NCBI RefSeq assembly: GCF_016086655.4
Contig: NC_052141.2
Span: 4,278,001-4,342,000 of the forward strand
Length of the DNA stretch: 64,000 bases
Reading direction: 5' to 3'
Source of the DNA: Lepeophtheirus salmonis
Taxonomy: Eukaryota > Arthropoda > Copepoda > Siphonostomatoida > Caligidae
The position numbers and the translations under genes are program-made. Every line of letters starts with the position of its first letter. Positions within the stretch are counted from its first letter, which is position 1. Under the pieces are notes generated by a model. That model was not told where the DNA came from. It was given only the letters and a program-made list of their open reading frames with translations, and made no database searches. Below, piece by piece: positions 13,101 to 22,633 of this stretch.

Positions 13101-13459
13101 CTTTGAGTTGAGGGGTCACTTGTGCTCTTCTCTCGTTATTACGGACATTATAGATGGAATAAGACTAGAACTTCAAAATAAATTACTTTGTTTTGAGACT
13201 TTGTTAAAGGGTGCTTTAAAGCTATTGTAGTTGGGTCACTCAAAACATTTGTATTGTGCTTAGGCTTTAAATTATTTGACAACATATTTTCAAAGACATT
13301 TCTGTACCTTTCTCTTATGCTCAAGAAATGTATCTTACTTTTAGTTATTTAGAATACTTTGCTCAGTGACATGAGGGGAAGAATTGAATGGACATTATTT
13401 CCTTAGCGAATAAAGGAAGAAATAACAACAAATTGTTCTGTACAAGTTGTAACTTGAAT
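10196..13459. other. long intergenic stretch without a supported gene
   Basis: About 10535-10720 resembles 51365-51540 (AGAGTTTGTG..CTGTGT, CCCACAC..GTT, TATTCTATACYCAAA blocks), a two-copy dispersed repeat of unknown type. About 12970-13130 is a copy of the repeat seen at 215-560. I looked on the minus strand for carrier-domain exons of the SCaMC-like gene and saw none. Confidence 0.4.
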
Positions 13460-13816
13460 AATCAAATTGTACAAGTTGCAACCAAAAATGAGATGACTAA
13501 TTTTAAATGGAGGATTTACAGGTCTTGAGATGAAGAACATGCAATAATTGAATGTTCCATGGATAGTTGATATATTAATGCTGTCATCTATGTCTACTTT
13601 AATACAAAATAATATTATGTATGTATTCTGTGGCACAGTATAAAGTTCAAAGGCCCACAGTTATATTACTCATAAATACATAATAACCATGTAATTTTAA
13701 GGAATCAAAATGAAATGATAGTATCAATGTATAGTTGATAATTAAAATGATCAATGTGTTAATGAAGTCATACATTTTTTAAGACGAAGAAATTGCAACT
13801 TTGTACAATTTCCTAC
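13460..13816 (-). mobile_element. short TIR element, TTGTACAATTTG family (inverted copy)
   Basis: Reverse complement of the element at 53586-53936. Shared internal blocks include TCCATGGATAGTTGATA and CATAATAACCATGTAATTTTA, and both ends carry versions of TTGTACAATTTG. It lies in the presumed intron that follows the second EF-hand exon of the SCaMC-like gene. Confidence 0.6.
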
Positions 13817-13896
13817 AACAAGCTGCAATTTGTAAATATATATCAATATATGAATATGGCGAATAAGTTATATAATATCCAGAATAACCGTCTTAC

Positions 13897-15076
13897 CATC
13901 CTTATTCTCGTCCAATGAATGAAAAACAAAATGTAATTGTTTTTCGTGCTCCCTAAGGTAATTTACAAACTCCGACAGGATTAAATTCCCACTTTTATTC
14001 GCATCGGAAAGTTTTAAGAAGTCCTACAAATTAAAAGAGGAATATGAATTAGACTCAAATTGTACATACAATAAAATGTAATATTTTAATTTTTATTATT
14101 TATGTGTATAGTTATTGTAAATTATAATTAACTATAATATACAGTAACTATACACATTAAAGGATGTGACTCTTAATATTAACTATAGTGATAGAAATAG
14201 CAATTTCCCAAGGAAATGAAATAATTTGCAGATAGATAAGTAAATAATAAATAATGAAAAGAACGTATTAATTTATTTTAATAGAACGTTATCATATGAC
14301 ATTAGGATTTTATATGTTGGACATTTTAAGGGCCTAACCACCAAGTTGTACAACAATCAAAAGCATATTGGAGGTCTAAATGGGATCAACAATTAAAAGG
14401 ACTTAACCCGGACTGTCAATGAAAATTGTATCCCTCTATTGTCACGTTTTATTATATATCATTGCCTAAAATGTATTAAAAATATGTTAAAACATCGTTA
14501 TGGAGTCTTATTTCTGTGTTGTAGATAAAAATTAACTATACGAAAGGAACGAATAAGATACTATTTTTCGTCTCTAATCGGTTCAATACAAAAGTCATTG
14601 TACAAATTGAGATATTTATAGAGATTTTGAGTAGATATTAAGTTGATTTATTCAAATAACAGTATTTCTGATTGGTCTCAACTAGTATTCAATGAAGATG
14701 TTAAGTCTTTTTTATTCTTAAAGCCATATGATGAAGTTTCATCAAGAGTGATTGGCTATTTGTTCATTTGAGCCCTCAAGATGGCGTCTCCTTCAATTAT
14801 GATACAATTCATGACGTCAGTGAAAAGGTCGTTATGAAAAAGCGTCAATATAATTTATAAATCCTTAATATTTACATCGATCTGTTGCCGTGAGATATGA
14901 TAATATCCCATTTGATGAAGGCCCTCAATCAAATCTTCTATTCCAACGACACCATCCTTATTCCTATCAAGATGATGAAACAGTCGTTCAAGTCTATGCA
15001 ATTCGGCCTTGAGTTCCTTTTCATCTCTCATGACTCCTTCATGAAAAAAAACAACCAATCCAGGGCAATTTAGCAG
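13897..15076 (-). CDS. SCaMC: EF-hand region of a SCaMC-like mitochondrial carrier (partial gene)
   Basis: Two exons join in frame: about 15076 (or the ATG at 15031) to 14876, and 14023 to 13897. The intron between them is 852 bp with a GTAAAT donor and a TTTGTAG acceptor. The protein has a first EF-hand loop DRNKDGVVGIED and a second loop DANKSGNLILSE. A third begins DENKDG just before a GTAAGA donor. The stretch FVNYLREHEKQLHFVFHSLD is the signature spacing of SCaMC (calcium-regulated ATP-Mg/phosphate carriers of the inner mitochondrial membrane), where the N-terminal EF-hands face the intermembrane space. No carrier exons with the PxDxxR motif were seen to the left, so the gene either has very long introns or is incomplete. 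Loop 1 ends in Asp rather than the usual Glu. The true start is uncertain: MRDEKELKAELHRLERLF begins at 15031, and the frame is open further upstream. Confidence 0.65.
14812..14819. promoter_or_regulatory. TGACGTCA octamer (CRE consensus)
   Basis: Perfect palindrome, within the intron of the SCaMC-like gene just downstream of its first EF-hand exon. It is one of four in about 1 kb. Binding by CREB/ATF factors is the known use of this motif; function here is inferred. Confidence 0.35.
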
Positions 15077-15112
15077 CTCCAAATCAATGACGGGTATGAT
15101 GTATTTTTTATA

Positions 15113-15343
15113 TTATATTTTCTTATAGAAAATATACAAATATGCAACAGCAAGGACCACTACAGAGAGGGACGGGAAACATAATTGGTACAGCTGTTGA
15201 ATGCAGTCCTGAAATTCAAATAATAATAAAAACTTTCATTAATTTATTTGTTGTTGTTTCGGGCCAATGTTATTAAAACAAGTTTAGTCTACAAGGATTT
15301 TTATTTCTCACTGATAACTTACCATCATAATAGATGACGTCAT
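15113..15343 (-). CDS. possible 38-residue single-helix membrane protein, two exons
   Basis: Exon 15343-15323 encodes MTSSIMM and ends at a strong GTAAGT donor. Exon 15208-15113 follows a TTGAATTTCAG acceptor and ends with TAA. The joined frame (phase 0) gives a short hydrophilic start, DCIQQLYQLCFP, then the hydrophobic run LSVVVLAVAYLYIFY and a KKI end, as in tail-anchored micropeptides. Upstream of the ATG the frame stays open, so this may instead be the last part of a larger protein. Alternatively, exon 2 may splice at an internal GTAGTG into the SCaMC-like gene as an N-terminal leader. I recognise no family. The case rests on good splice signals and one hydrophobic run. Confidence 0.25.
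15335..15342. promoter_or_regulatory. TGACGTCA octamer (CRE consensus)
   Basis: Perfect palindrome between the SCaMC-like and Mff genes. It overlaps the start of the possible micropeptide exon (ATGACGTCA), so it may also be coding. Confidence 0.35.
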
Positions 15344-15619
15344 TGGGAATCCAAATAGAGGAAAATAACTATTGAAATTTGAAAATGATTGAAACCCCTG
15401 GCTATTGCAATAGTAAATAAGAAATTAATGACTAGATTTTTACTTTTTATGTATTGCATTTACCCAAACAAACCTGCTTAATAACGTAACTATAAAGAAA
15501 AAGAGTGCTACTTATTAAATATGATGCTCTACGATTTTTTAGTTGTTTATCTTTGTCCATAGGTTAGATCAGTATCTAAATATCTTAGTTCTAATAAGAT
15601 TGGTTAATATTTCCTTGGA

Positions 15620-15627
15620 TGACGTCA
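15620..15627. promoter_or_regulatory. TGACGTCA octamer (CRE consensus)
   Basis: Perfect palindrome about 400 bp upstream of the Mff start codon, in non-coding sequence. Confidence 0.4.
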
Positions 15628-15768
15628 CAAATAATAATGATTAATGAAGTAAAAGGACTTCAGTCCACAGCCAACTACAAACTGTCTCCAGTCTTTCTCT
15701 CTAGGAGTCCGTGGCTACAGAAATCAATTATTATTTGAGCTTATTACGAGATTGTTGTCGTAGTTCAG

Positions 15769-15776
15769 TGACGTCA
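15769..15776. promoter_or_regulatory. TGACGTCA octamer (CRE consensus)
   Basis: Perfect palindrome about 250 bp upstream of the Mff start codon. Three other octamers occur singly in the window at 21061, 45539 and 58773, so the four here form the only cluster. Confidence 0.4.
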
Positions 15777-16029
15777 GGATCTTTTAAATACGTCATTGAA
15801 AGCTCACAAACACCCTCAATAGGTTGCGTGAGACAAAAATTCCTCTCATCAGCTGTGAAATTATTTATTTTCTTATTAGCTCCTTGCGAATTAATACACT
15901 TATTAATTATAATAATTCTTCCATCCCTGCAGCTTAGGTCAGGTCAGGTCAGCTTCTACCGTCTTTAAATTTGTACAGTAACAGTGTTGTGGCCTGTAAT
16001 TGTTGCTCAAGAAATAAATATAGCGAAGA

Positions 16030-16596
16030 ATGGAGGAGGTTGCAATGAAGAATCCCTGGGCGGATCTCATCTACGCCGAGGATATCCGTTCCAAAATGAA
16101 AGTTCCTGATCAGATCATTCTGGGTAAAGCCACAGGGAGTTCCTTTCGTAAGAAGGAGGAGGCTGGACACATGCAAGCGCCAAGTATGTACCTAAACCAT
16201 CATCCTCTACATGATTTATTACTTTATTTTATTTACATATTTACGTGTTATTGTCCCTTAGAACTCATTTCATCCTCAACGACGACGCCACTGCCGCCCC
16301 TTTCTCCCAAGCCTTCTCCACTACCCTCTCTAGACGAACCCAGCAACGAAATCGTGCCCGCCTCTCCCCTCAACGCATCCACAATGGAAATGACGCGAGA
16401 GAACTACAGACCAGAGGTTCACGGGAGTCCTCTCGAGGAAATTCAACTTCTTAGAAAACAAGTAGCTAAAATGAATCATCGCTTAATGGCTGTCGAGCTA
16501 CAAAATCAACAGCAATCCCAGAGAGAACTCCTCTTAACCGGCTGCTTCTCCGCATTTATAGTATTTAAAATTATATCATGGCTTAGTAAGACGTAG
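16030..16596 (+). CDS. Mff: mitochondrial fission factor (Mff/Tango11 family)
   Basis: Tail-anchored receptor that recruits the dynamin GTPase Drp1 to the outer mitochondrial and peroxisomal membranes. Exon 1 is 16030-16183 and exon 2 is 16262-16596. The 78-bp intron has a GTATGT donor and a CCCTTAG acceptor, and being a multiple of three it also reads through. The spliced protein is 162 residues. Near the N-terminus, YAEDIRSKMKVPDQI (residues 15-29) matches the conserved Mff motif of the form ..I..RMRVP..L. A Pro/Ser-rich linker follows. Residues 107-140 form a coiled coil with LLRKQVAKMNHRLMAVE, close to the human LRRQI.KLNRRL. A C-terminal anchor LLLTGCFSAFIVFKIISWL is followed by SKT. The protein is shorter than human Mff and I see only one N-terminal repeat motif. 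It is head to head with the SCaMC-like gene. Confidence 0.88.
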   Translation: MEEVAMKNPWADLIYAEDIRSKMKVPDQIILGKATGSSFRKKEEAGHMQAPSMYLNHHPLHDLLLYFIYIFTCYCPLELISSSTTTPLPPLSPKPSPLPSLDEPSNEIVPASPLNASTMEMTRENYRPEVHGSPLEEIQLLRKQVAKMNHRLMAVELQNQQQSQRELLLTGCFSAFIVFKIISWLSKT

Positions 16597-17213
16597 GTTT
16601 CATATCTTAGTCAATAGTCACATTATGATAATATATTGTTATTATACAAAATAATTATTCATTGATATTTCTTTGTTTTCCCTCTCAGTCTCTCTATATT
16701 TCAAAAAGCAAATATAATTAATAACACTCAAAAGACGAGTAATTATGATGAAGCATATTTTTATAAAAAAGAAAGGGGTTCCAAAATTTCGTTTTGTAAT
16801 TAAATATATGTATGTATCTCTCACTTGTCAGAATGATACAGTAGTAATCTCCTTAAAGACAATTACTTTCCATGTTATTACGATATAAAGAAAGTACCAT
16901 CATCTTGCCACAATTGTAACTCATTTCATTTAGAAATAATCTGTAATTATTGATGAGCTAATTTCTTTTGATTTGAATGTACATATCTTAATAACACACA
17001 CACGAACAATTTGTTGTTATTTGTGATAAAATGAAGAGTAAATTCATAAAACTGGGGGAGTTCCCATCTCTTTATCGCTGTGGGTTTTTTTTTTTTTTTT
17101 TTACATATTCTTTATAAAAAAGTATTTGCTATTGCCTTAAAAGAACAAAAATAGATCACACTATGTTATATTTTAAACCATTCTCTGTGGCGCATTAAAT
17201 CATCTTTTAACTT
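16597..17213. other. intergenic between convergent genes
   Basis: Holds the 3' flank of Mff and that of the minus-strand repeat-tail gene, which converge here. AT-rich; no further gene seen. I found no clear AATAAA on the plus strand close to the Mff stop. Confidence 0.4.
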
Positions 17214-17219
17214 TTTATT
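17214..17219 (-). terminator. candidate poly(A) signal AATAAA for the repeat-tail gene
   Basis: AATAAA on the minus strand about 90 nt downstream of the TAA or TAG ending the long frame at 17307, a normal distance for an animal transcript. Support is positional only. Confidence 0.4.
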
Positions 17220-17306
17220 AATCGATCATTTATCAATGTTGTCTTAGTACAAAGATAATTACGTTTTTTTTTTTGTTTTTTTTAAAAACAAGTATTGACT
17301 TTTTTG

Positions 17307-19946
17307 TTAAGAACTGCAATTTAAAAATGCCAAGGGATCTATACGAAACTCATACGATACACAACCTCGGATTGTATTACAAGGATTACATTGGGTTATT
17401 GGATCTTGTGGTTGTGTGTTATGTGCAGATTCTGGTAATTCTGACAATGATGCAAGTAGTGATGTTTTGGATGATGCCTGAGGATTTGTTTCAGAATTCA
17501 ATGGCTGTTCAAATGGTTTGGAGGAGGATTGAGGATTTGTCTCAGAATTCAATGGTTGTGAAGATGGCTGAGGGTTTGTCTCAGAATTCCATGGCTGTCC
17601 ATATGGTGTGGATGATGATTGAGGATTTGTCTGTGGATTCCATGGCTGTCCATAGGGTTGGGATGATGGTTGAGGATTTGTCTCGGAATTCCATGGCTGT
17701 CCATAGGGTTGGGATGATGGTTGAGGATTTGTGTCAGGATTCCATGGCTGTCCATAGGGTTGGGATAAGGGTTGAGGATTTGTCTCGGAATTCAATGGCT
17801 GTCCATAGGGTTGGGATGATGGTTGAGGATTTGTGTCAGGATTCCATGGCTGTCCATAGGGTTGGGATAAGGGTTGAGGATTTGTCTCGGAATTCAATGG
17901 CTGTCCATAGGGTTGGGATGATGGTTGAGGATTTTTCTCTGAATTCAATTTCTGTTCAGATGAGTGAGAGTTTATCTTTGAATTCAATTTATGTTCAGAT
18001 TGGCTTGATGATGAGTTAGACTTTGCTCCTGACTTCGATGGCTTTGATGATGAGTGAGGGTTTGTCTCTGTCTTCGATGGTTTTGACGATGAATTATCGT
18101 TTTTCTCTAACTTTGATGGTTTTGATGATGAGTTATGGTTTGTCTTCGATGGTTTTGATGATGAGTTATAGTTTGTCTCTGACTTTGGTGTTTTTGATGA
18201 TGAGTTATAGTTTGTCTCTGACTTTGGTGTTTTTGATGATGAGTTATAGTTTGTCTCTGACTTTGGTGTTTTTGATGAGTTATAGTTTGTCTCTGACTTT
18301 GTTATGATGAGTTTGTTTGTCTCTGACTTTGGTGTTTTTGATGATGAGTTTTGGTTTTTCTCTGAATTCAATTTCTCTCCAGATGGTTTCAATGATGAAT
18401 GAGGGGTTGACTTTGAGGTTGACTCAGGCAATGTCGATGTACTGACAGACGATGAGGACTCTGTGTCATAACTTGTTTCCTCGTCCGAATTGTAAAATAC
18501 TTTTTCTCTTTCTTTTATCACATGCGTTTCTAATGCATCTTCATGTACTGGATCTAGCTTTGGGAGTTGGATATCCGTGACAATCGGCTCTGACTCTGTA
18601 GATGACGGGTTAGAGATATGATTTTTTAACTTTTTAACTTCTTTTAAGTTCTCTTGATCATCAAAGTTCATTCCTAGATCATGTTCATTTAAATAGTCGG
18701 GTTTATCAAGGTTTTCTGGATTAAAAAAAAAGGATTCATTGGATTCTAAACTTTCGTCTTTTTTGTTATTTTCCTCTGTATTAAACAAATTTTTCTTAAT
18801 TAAGTTTCCTCGTTTATTCCATCTGGAACCAAATAAATAAAATGACTACGTAGGATACATAAATATTTTCACAAAGGATACTGAGTAACACACTCTTTAA
18901 GTCAAAGATGGTCATAACTTATAACAAATTCGTCAGTAATTAATTTTTCATTGAAATAATAAATACATTTTAATCTGAACCAACAGTTGGAGATGAAAAA
19001 ATGGAATCTCGCAGATTTTCAAACTTTGTCTGGTCAAGCGATAATCGAAAGAAGGGCTCTTTTTACAGTCAAAGGTGACCTTTTTTTGAAAATATTATTC
19101 TTATAACCCCTTTGAGTGTGCTGCAAGTTACACTTAAAGTAGTCAAAATTAATCATCACAACTATAAAAATGATAAATTGATAGATTTTATATGAAAAAG
19201 GACATATCGGGACCAATATAAGTCTTATAAACCAAACAAAAATTCTAAAATGTATCTAGCATTCTTGGGTATCTTAACTCATCCCATTAATTTGAAAACA
19301 AATTCTATAATTGACGTCTATGAAATATTGGGCTGTATGTATAGGTATTTGAAGTCGGGGGGAAAAAAAGGATTTTATCTTTTCCTGATTTTGGTTCCAG
19401 ATTATTTTTGCGTTTTCGTATTACATATCTGATATATTATTTTTACTCGTTCATAAAATGAATCAGTATTCAGCAGTTGGATATTAACAGTATATAATAT
19501 ATAATAATAGTTAATAAATAGTATGATTTTACCTGGACATAAATCCACGTTTAGCAGCCTGGTTAATAGAACCACTACTTGCATCTATCTTTTTAGTAAT
19601 TTTGTTAATCTTCATACAAGCATTTAATTTAGTAAGTGATATATAGAAGGTCAAAAAAATGAGAGGTATGAATATACTTATAAGTGTGAGCCCAAGTACT
19701 ACAAGTAGAGTCTGAAAAAATAATAGATTTACATTAAAATATGAAAGATTAGCCATATAATATTCTTCTACAATCATTTACGTCTGAAAAGTACAATCCT
19801 CTAACGGGAACGCTGAAAGTAAGTTTGAAAAAAATAAGTGTAAAGACAAAAACTATTAAACTCATGATGATGAATCCACAAGCGAAGGCTGCTATTCTTG
19901 TATATAGCGTCAATGCTTTAACACGTATTGTTAATTTTCTAATCAT
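17307..19946 (-). CDS. unrecognised 619-residue protein: two-helix membrane hairpin plus long repeat tail
   Basis: Three exons join in frame: 19946-19782 (ATG, 165 nt), 19711-19533 (179 nt) and 18822-17307 (1516 nt with stop). Donors are GTAAAT and GTAAAA; acceptors are TTTTTTCAG and GGTTCCAG. An in-frame TAA lies just upstream of the ATG. Residues 1-17 are basic (IRKLTIRVK). Helix 1 is about 18-40 and helix 2 about 56-81, separated by a short loop with VPVRGLYFSD, so both ends are probably cytosolic. Residues 83-145 are basic to polar. An acidic region follows to about 240. Residues 274-383 are Ser/Lys repeats of about 13 residues (SSSKTPKSETNYN). Residues 412-567 are about nine Pro/Gln repeats of 17 (NPQPSSQPYGQPWNSET). 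The end contains CNPCNTIRGC. The tail should be disordered. No family is recognised. Some neighbouring 34-residue units are identical, suggesting recent unequal exchange. I infer a lineage-specific gene; it could also be longer than modelled at the 5' end. Confidence 0.72.
17466..17933 (-). repeat. in-frame 51-bp tandem repeat (17-residue units)
   Basis: Encodes the Pro/Gln-rich repeats of the long-tail gene. The units alternate between two forms (PLNSET and PWNPDT endings), giving a 102-bp higher-order period that is repeated almost exactly near 17690-17900. Only in-frame length changes are seen, which supports selection for an open frame. Confidence 0.8.
18018..18347 (-). repeat. in-frame 39-bp tandem repeat (13-residue units)
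   Basis: Encodes SSSKTPKSETNYN-type units of the same gene. The C-terminal units change to SSSKPSK with variable spacers. Unit length varies by whole codons. The plus-strand open frames over this block are only the antisense of the repeats. Confidence 0.75.
18823..19532 (-). other. second intron of the repeat-tail gene
   Basis: A 710-bp intron with a GTAAAA donor and a GGTTCCAG acceptor. Short frames inside it on both strands have no features that support coding. Confidence 0.6.
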
Positions 19947-20931
19947 TGTCTCGGCAATACTCAAAAATATTTATATATGATTAAGTATTTTTTCCCTTTT
20001 GTAAACGCGTATTGCATTCCAGAAAAGTAATTTTAGCAACATCAATTAAGTTGTTTTTTATATAAATTATAAATGTTGATTCTTTCGCAATAAAAAATAG
20101 TATTAAATATGATATGATATGAAAGAGCTCTTGAGAAGATAAATCACATGTTATCCGAATATAATGGTAGAATTGTGAATAATGATTCTCCCTAGATCTT
20201 CGGAGAAGTACTCATGATCAACATCGTTACTTATGCAATAGTAAAAAAAATATATAATTGTTAGTTTAGATTTTAAACTACCTCAGTGGCGTCACTAGCC
20301 ACTTTTTGCAGGGGGGGAGCTAAAAACCCCTACAAAAGTTTCTAAACCCCCCTCAAAAAATAAAAACAATATATAAATTTATCATATCTTATATGCATCT
20401 ACAAGTCTGTTTTTGGTGTTATCACATATGGCATCTAAAATGATCGAACAGATCAGTCAGAAATTTAGTAAGTATATAAAATGTTCATATGATATTTTTT
20501 GGGCCTCCAAAGTCAGTAAGATCCTGTAATTGACCGAAATAAAACCTCATTTTCTTCTCTCTCCATCCCTCTTCTGTTCTCCCTCAATAAAGTTTGTCCG
20601 TCTGTTTGAATGTATGACAAGTCACCGTGTGTACTGTATGTAGTACTCCGTGAGGTATAGTATATCACAAACATATTGTGATCCAAGAAATAGTAATTTT
20701 TATTGTTTTAATGAAATATTACAGGTGTGCATTGAAATAGTAATGAACGTGTATACAGGGTGCACTGTATATATTGCTCCCTGATGTAAATCCTATAAAT
20801 ATTTTTAATATAAGAAATAATAATTTAAACGCAATTATGAAAGTATAATATGTTAAGATTTGAATAAAATATAAAGGCCAGTATTTTGAAATGAATTTAT
20901 GTTTTTTTATTTGTGAACATCCTAAAGACAT
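19947..20931. other. intergenic, upstream of the repeat-tail gene
   Basis: Contains at about 20284-20345 the sequence CAGTGGCGTCACTAGCC followed by a G-rich run and AAAAACCCC, which looks like the end of a DNA transposon. I could not find the matching other end. No gene seen. Confidence 0.4.
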
Positions 20932-21198
20932 AAGGTTAATAGACAATGAAGGTCAGACCATATTTTAATATTGTAGATGAGTGGTTGCGTGTTTTATCAA
21001 AATCCGTTTTTCTTCCTGAGTAGTCGATACTTTATATCAAATTGAAAATGCTAGCAATAGTGACGTCATGGACTATGAGTGGCTGCGTGTTTTGTCAAAA
21101 TCTGCCTGTCTTGCCCAGCAATCGGTACAATACATCAGATTGAATATTCTAGTAAGCTCGATTAAATGATGGTCTAACCTTGTATTTCTATTAACCTT
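20932..21198. mobile_element. short TIR element containing a 98-bp tandem duplication
   Basis: Ends at 20932-20961 and 21169-21198 are inverted copies agreeing at 25 of 30 positions (AAGGTTAATAGA .. AGACCAT). Inside, a unit starting ATGAGTGG(T/C)TGCGTGTTTT occurs twice, at about 20976 and 21074. No reading frame. A miniature DNA element is the simplest reading. Confidence 0.6.
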
Positions 21199-22468
21199 GC
21201 TAAAGACTAAAGTACTCCCTGGCTCATCACATTAATTTTTTCCCATTATACTCATATTTTTCTTTCATTCTTGATAGTTACGAGTGAGCGTGCTCATGAA
21301 AAACGGAGTGTAACCCAAGGATTTCTTGGGGATAGATTTTCTATATTCTTAAAGAAAAATTTATCTTTCGCCCGAGGCTAATTACTCCGGCAATGTCGGA
21401 TACTACCGTCAGTAATAAATAAACCTATTTAAATAAGTAACTATAAAACGGTGTTAAATATATGTGGGCTAATCAACTAGCACCACCCCTAAACTACATC
21501 ACATATCAACATAAAAAAGTTGATGAATATTATTAAAGTCTCTGAGTTGGAGCCCAGGCTTTAAAACTTTTCCTTTAAACAAGTTTTTCATTAAATTATA
21601 ACAAATAAATCTTCTGGGTTCTACACACTTTAGTACAATATATGTATATAGAAAATATAACACACTTGGTTGATTTTTCAATGTACAAAGATACTAAAAC
21701 ATGGCTTTTATTTCAGAAAGATAGGGTACTGAATGAATAACAAACGTATACAATTATAACACTTTTATCAATATCTTCTTTTAAGTCAAAACATTTTAAA
21801 TGCAAACATTTAAATTTTGAAAAATATTATTCTAATTTGCTAATTTTTGAATTTTGCGTTTGAAACCAACAAAAAAATATATATATAACTGAGTGTTTAT
21901 TTAAAGAATAAAAATTACTTTGAATAAAAATGCCAAAAATTAGAAATATGTTATAATAAAAGTTTACCACATTCACTTTAAACAAATTCCTTGTTCAATT
22001 AACGAAAATGAGAGAGAGAGAGAGAGAGTGGGGCGGGGATGAAGGAAAATACTTTCCCTTTGAAATTACTGTAAAACAATTATATCATTACCAATGAATG
22101 ATTTTTAAATATGGAACAAACATAGTCTAATAATATTTATTTATATATATTTGGTGTTTTTTTTTTATTTTTTACAAAATGTTTTTTGTGTTTTTCTATT
22201 GTATTATTATTTTTATTTTTTATTTATTTTTTGAAAAAACAAAAAAAAAACTAAACAGGTAAAAAAAGGAACTCTGATTTTAATTGGGAGTTTGAAAACG
22301 TAGTGGTTGTAGTATTAGGAGAGTTAAAAGGGCCCTTAACGATGAAATATCAAAAATTAATAATGGAAAAAATCCCCCTTTTTTTTCTCAAAAATTAAAT
22401 GAGAATAAGATATAAAAAATTACACTGACGAGTAATTATTGATACAAAATATAGTACTATTTTCCATA
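21199..22468. other. intergenic downstream of Atxn7
   Basis: About 21240-21420 carries blocks shared with 45590-45680 and 46870-46930 (CATGAAAAACG, ACTACC(G/C)T(C/T)AGTAA), so it is repeat-derived. A (GA)n microsatellite lies at about 22013-22028. The rest is AT-rich and no gene is seen. Confidence 0.4.
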
Positions 22469-22629
22469 GGCGGAGTTTGCAAGTGGGGCAGGCCCCCTGA
22501 CCCTTAAGATTTATTAAATTAACATGTATATTTTATATACTTGGTATGTAAAGTAATACAAATTGCCCTCCCCCTAGAACAAATTTCAAACCCTTGCTCC
22601 CTCCCCTAGTATAAATTTCAAACTCCGCC
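22469..22629. mobile_element. 161-bp miniature TIR element next to the Atxn7 stop codon
   Basis: The ends GGCGGAGTTTG and CAAACTCCGCC are perfect 11-bp inverted repeats flanked by TA on both sides, as expected for a Tc1/mariner-type insertion. The element begins 2 bp past the TA-flanked site next to the ataxin-7 stop codon, so it forms the proximal 3' untranslated region of that gene. It contains AATAAA on the minus strand at 22510-22515. Confidence 0.75.
22510..22515 (-). terminator. candidate poly(A) signal for Atxn7, inside the miniature element
   Basis: AATAAA about 120 nt downstream of the ataxin-7 stop, supplied by the inserted element. Use is inferred; other AT-rich candidates exist further downstream. 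Confidence 0.3.
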
Positions 22630-22633
22630 TACG

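Noticed and set aside
13403..13636. Minus-strand frame with VDIDDSINIS considered as the next EF-hand exon of the SCaMC-like gene
   Set aside because: It lies inside the TIR element at 13460-13816, which recurs at 53586, and the loop lacks the Gly and the final Glu of an EF-hand.
16245..16454. 69-codon frame overlapping Mff exon 2 in another register
   Set aside because: A shadow of the Mff exon; the Mff register has the coiled coil and membrane anchor.
17273..18307. Plus-strand long open frames rich in MVWMM- and SLSLTL-type repeats
   Set aside because: They are the antisense of the in-frame repeats of the minus-strand gene. They lack its splice context and its non-repetitive domains.
20284..20345. 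CAGTGGCGTCACTAGCC end considered as a hAT-type transposon
   Set aside because: No matching second end or 8-bp duplication was found.
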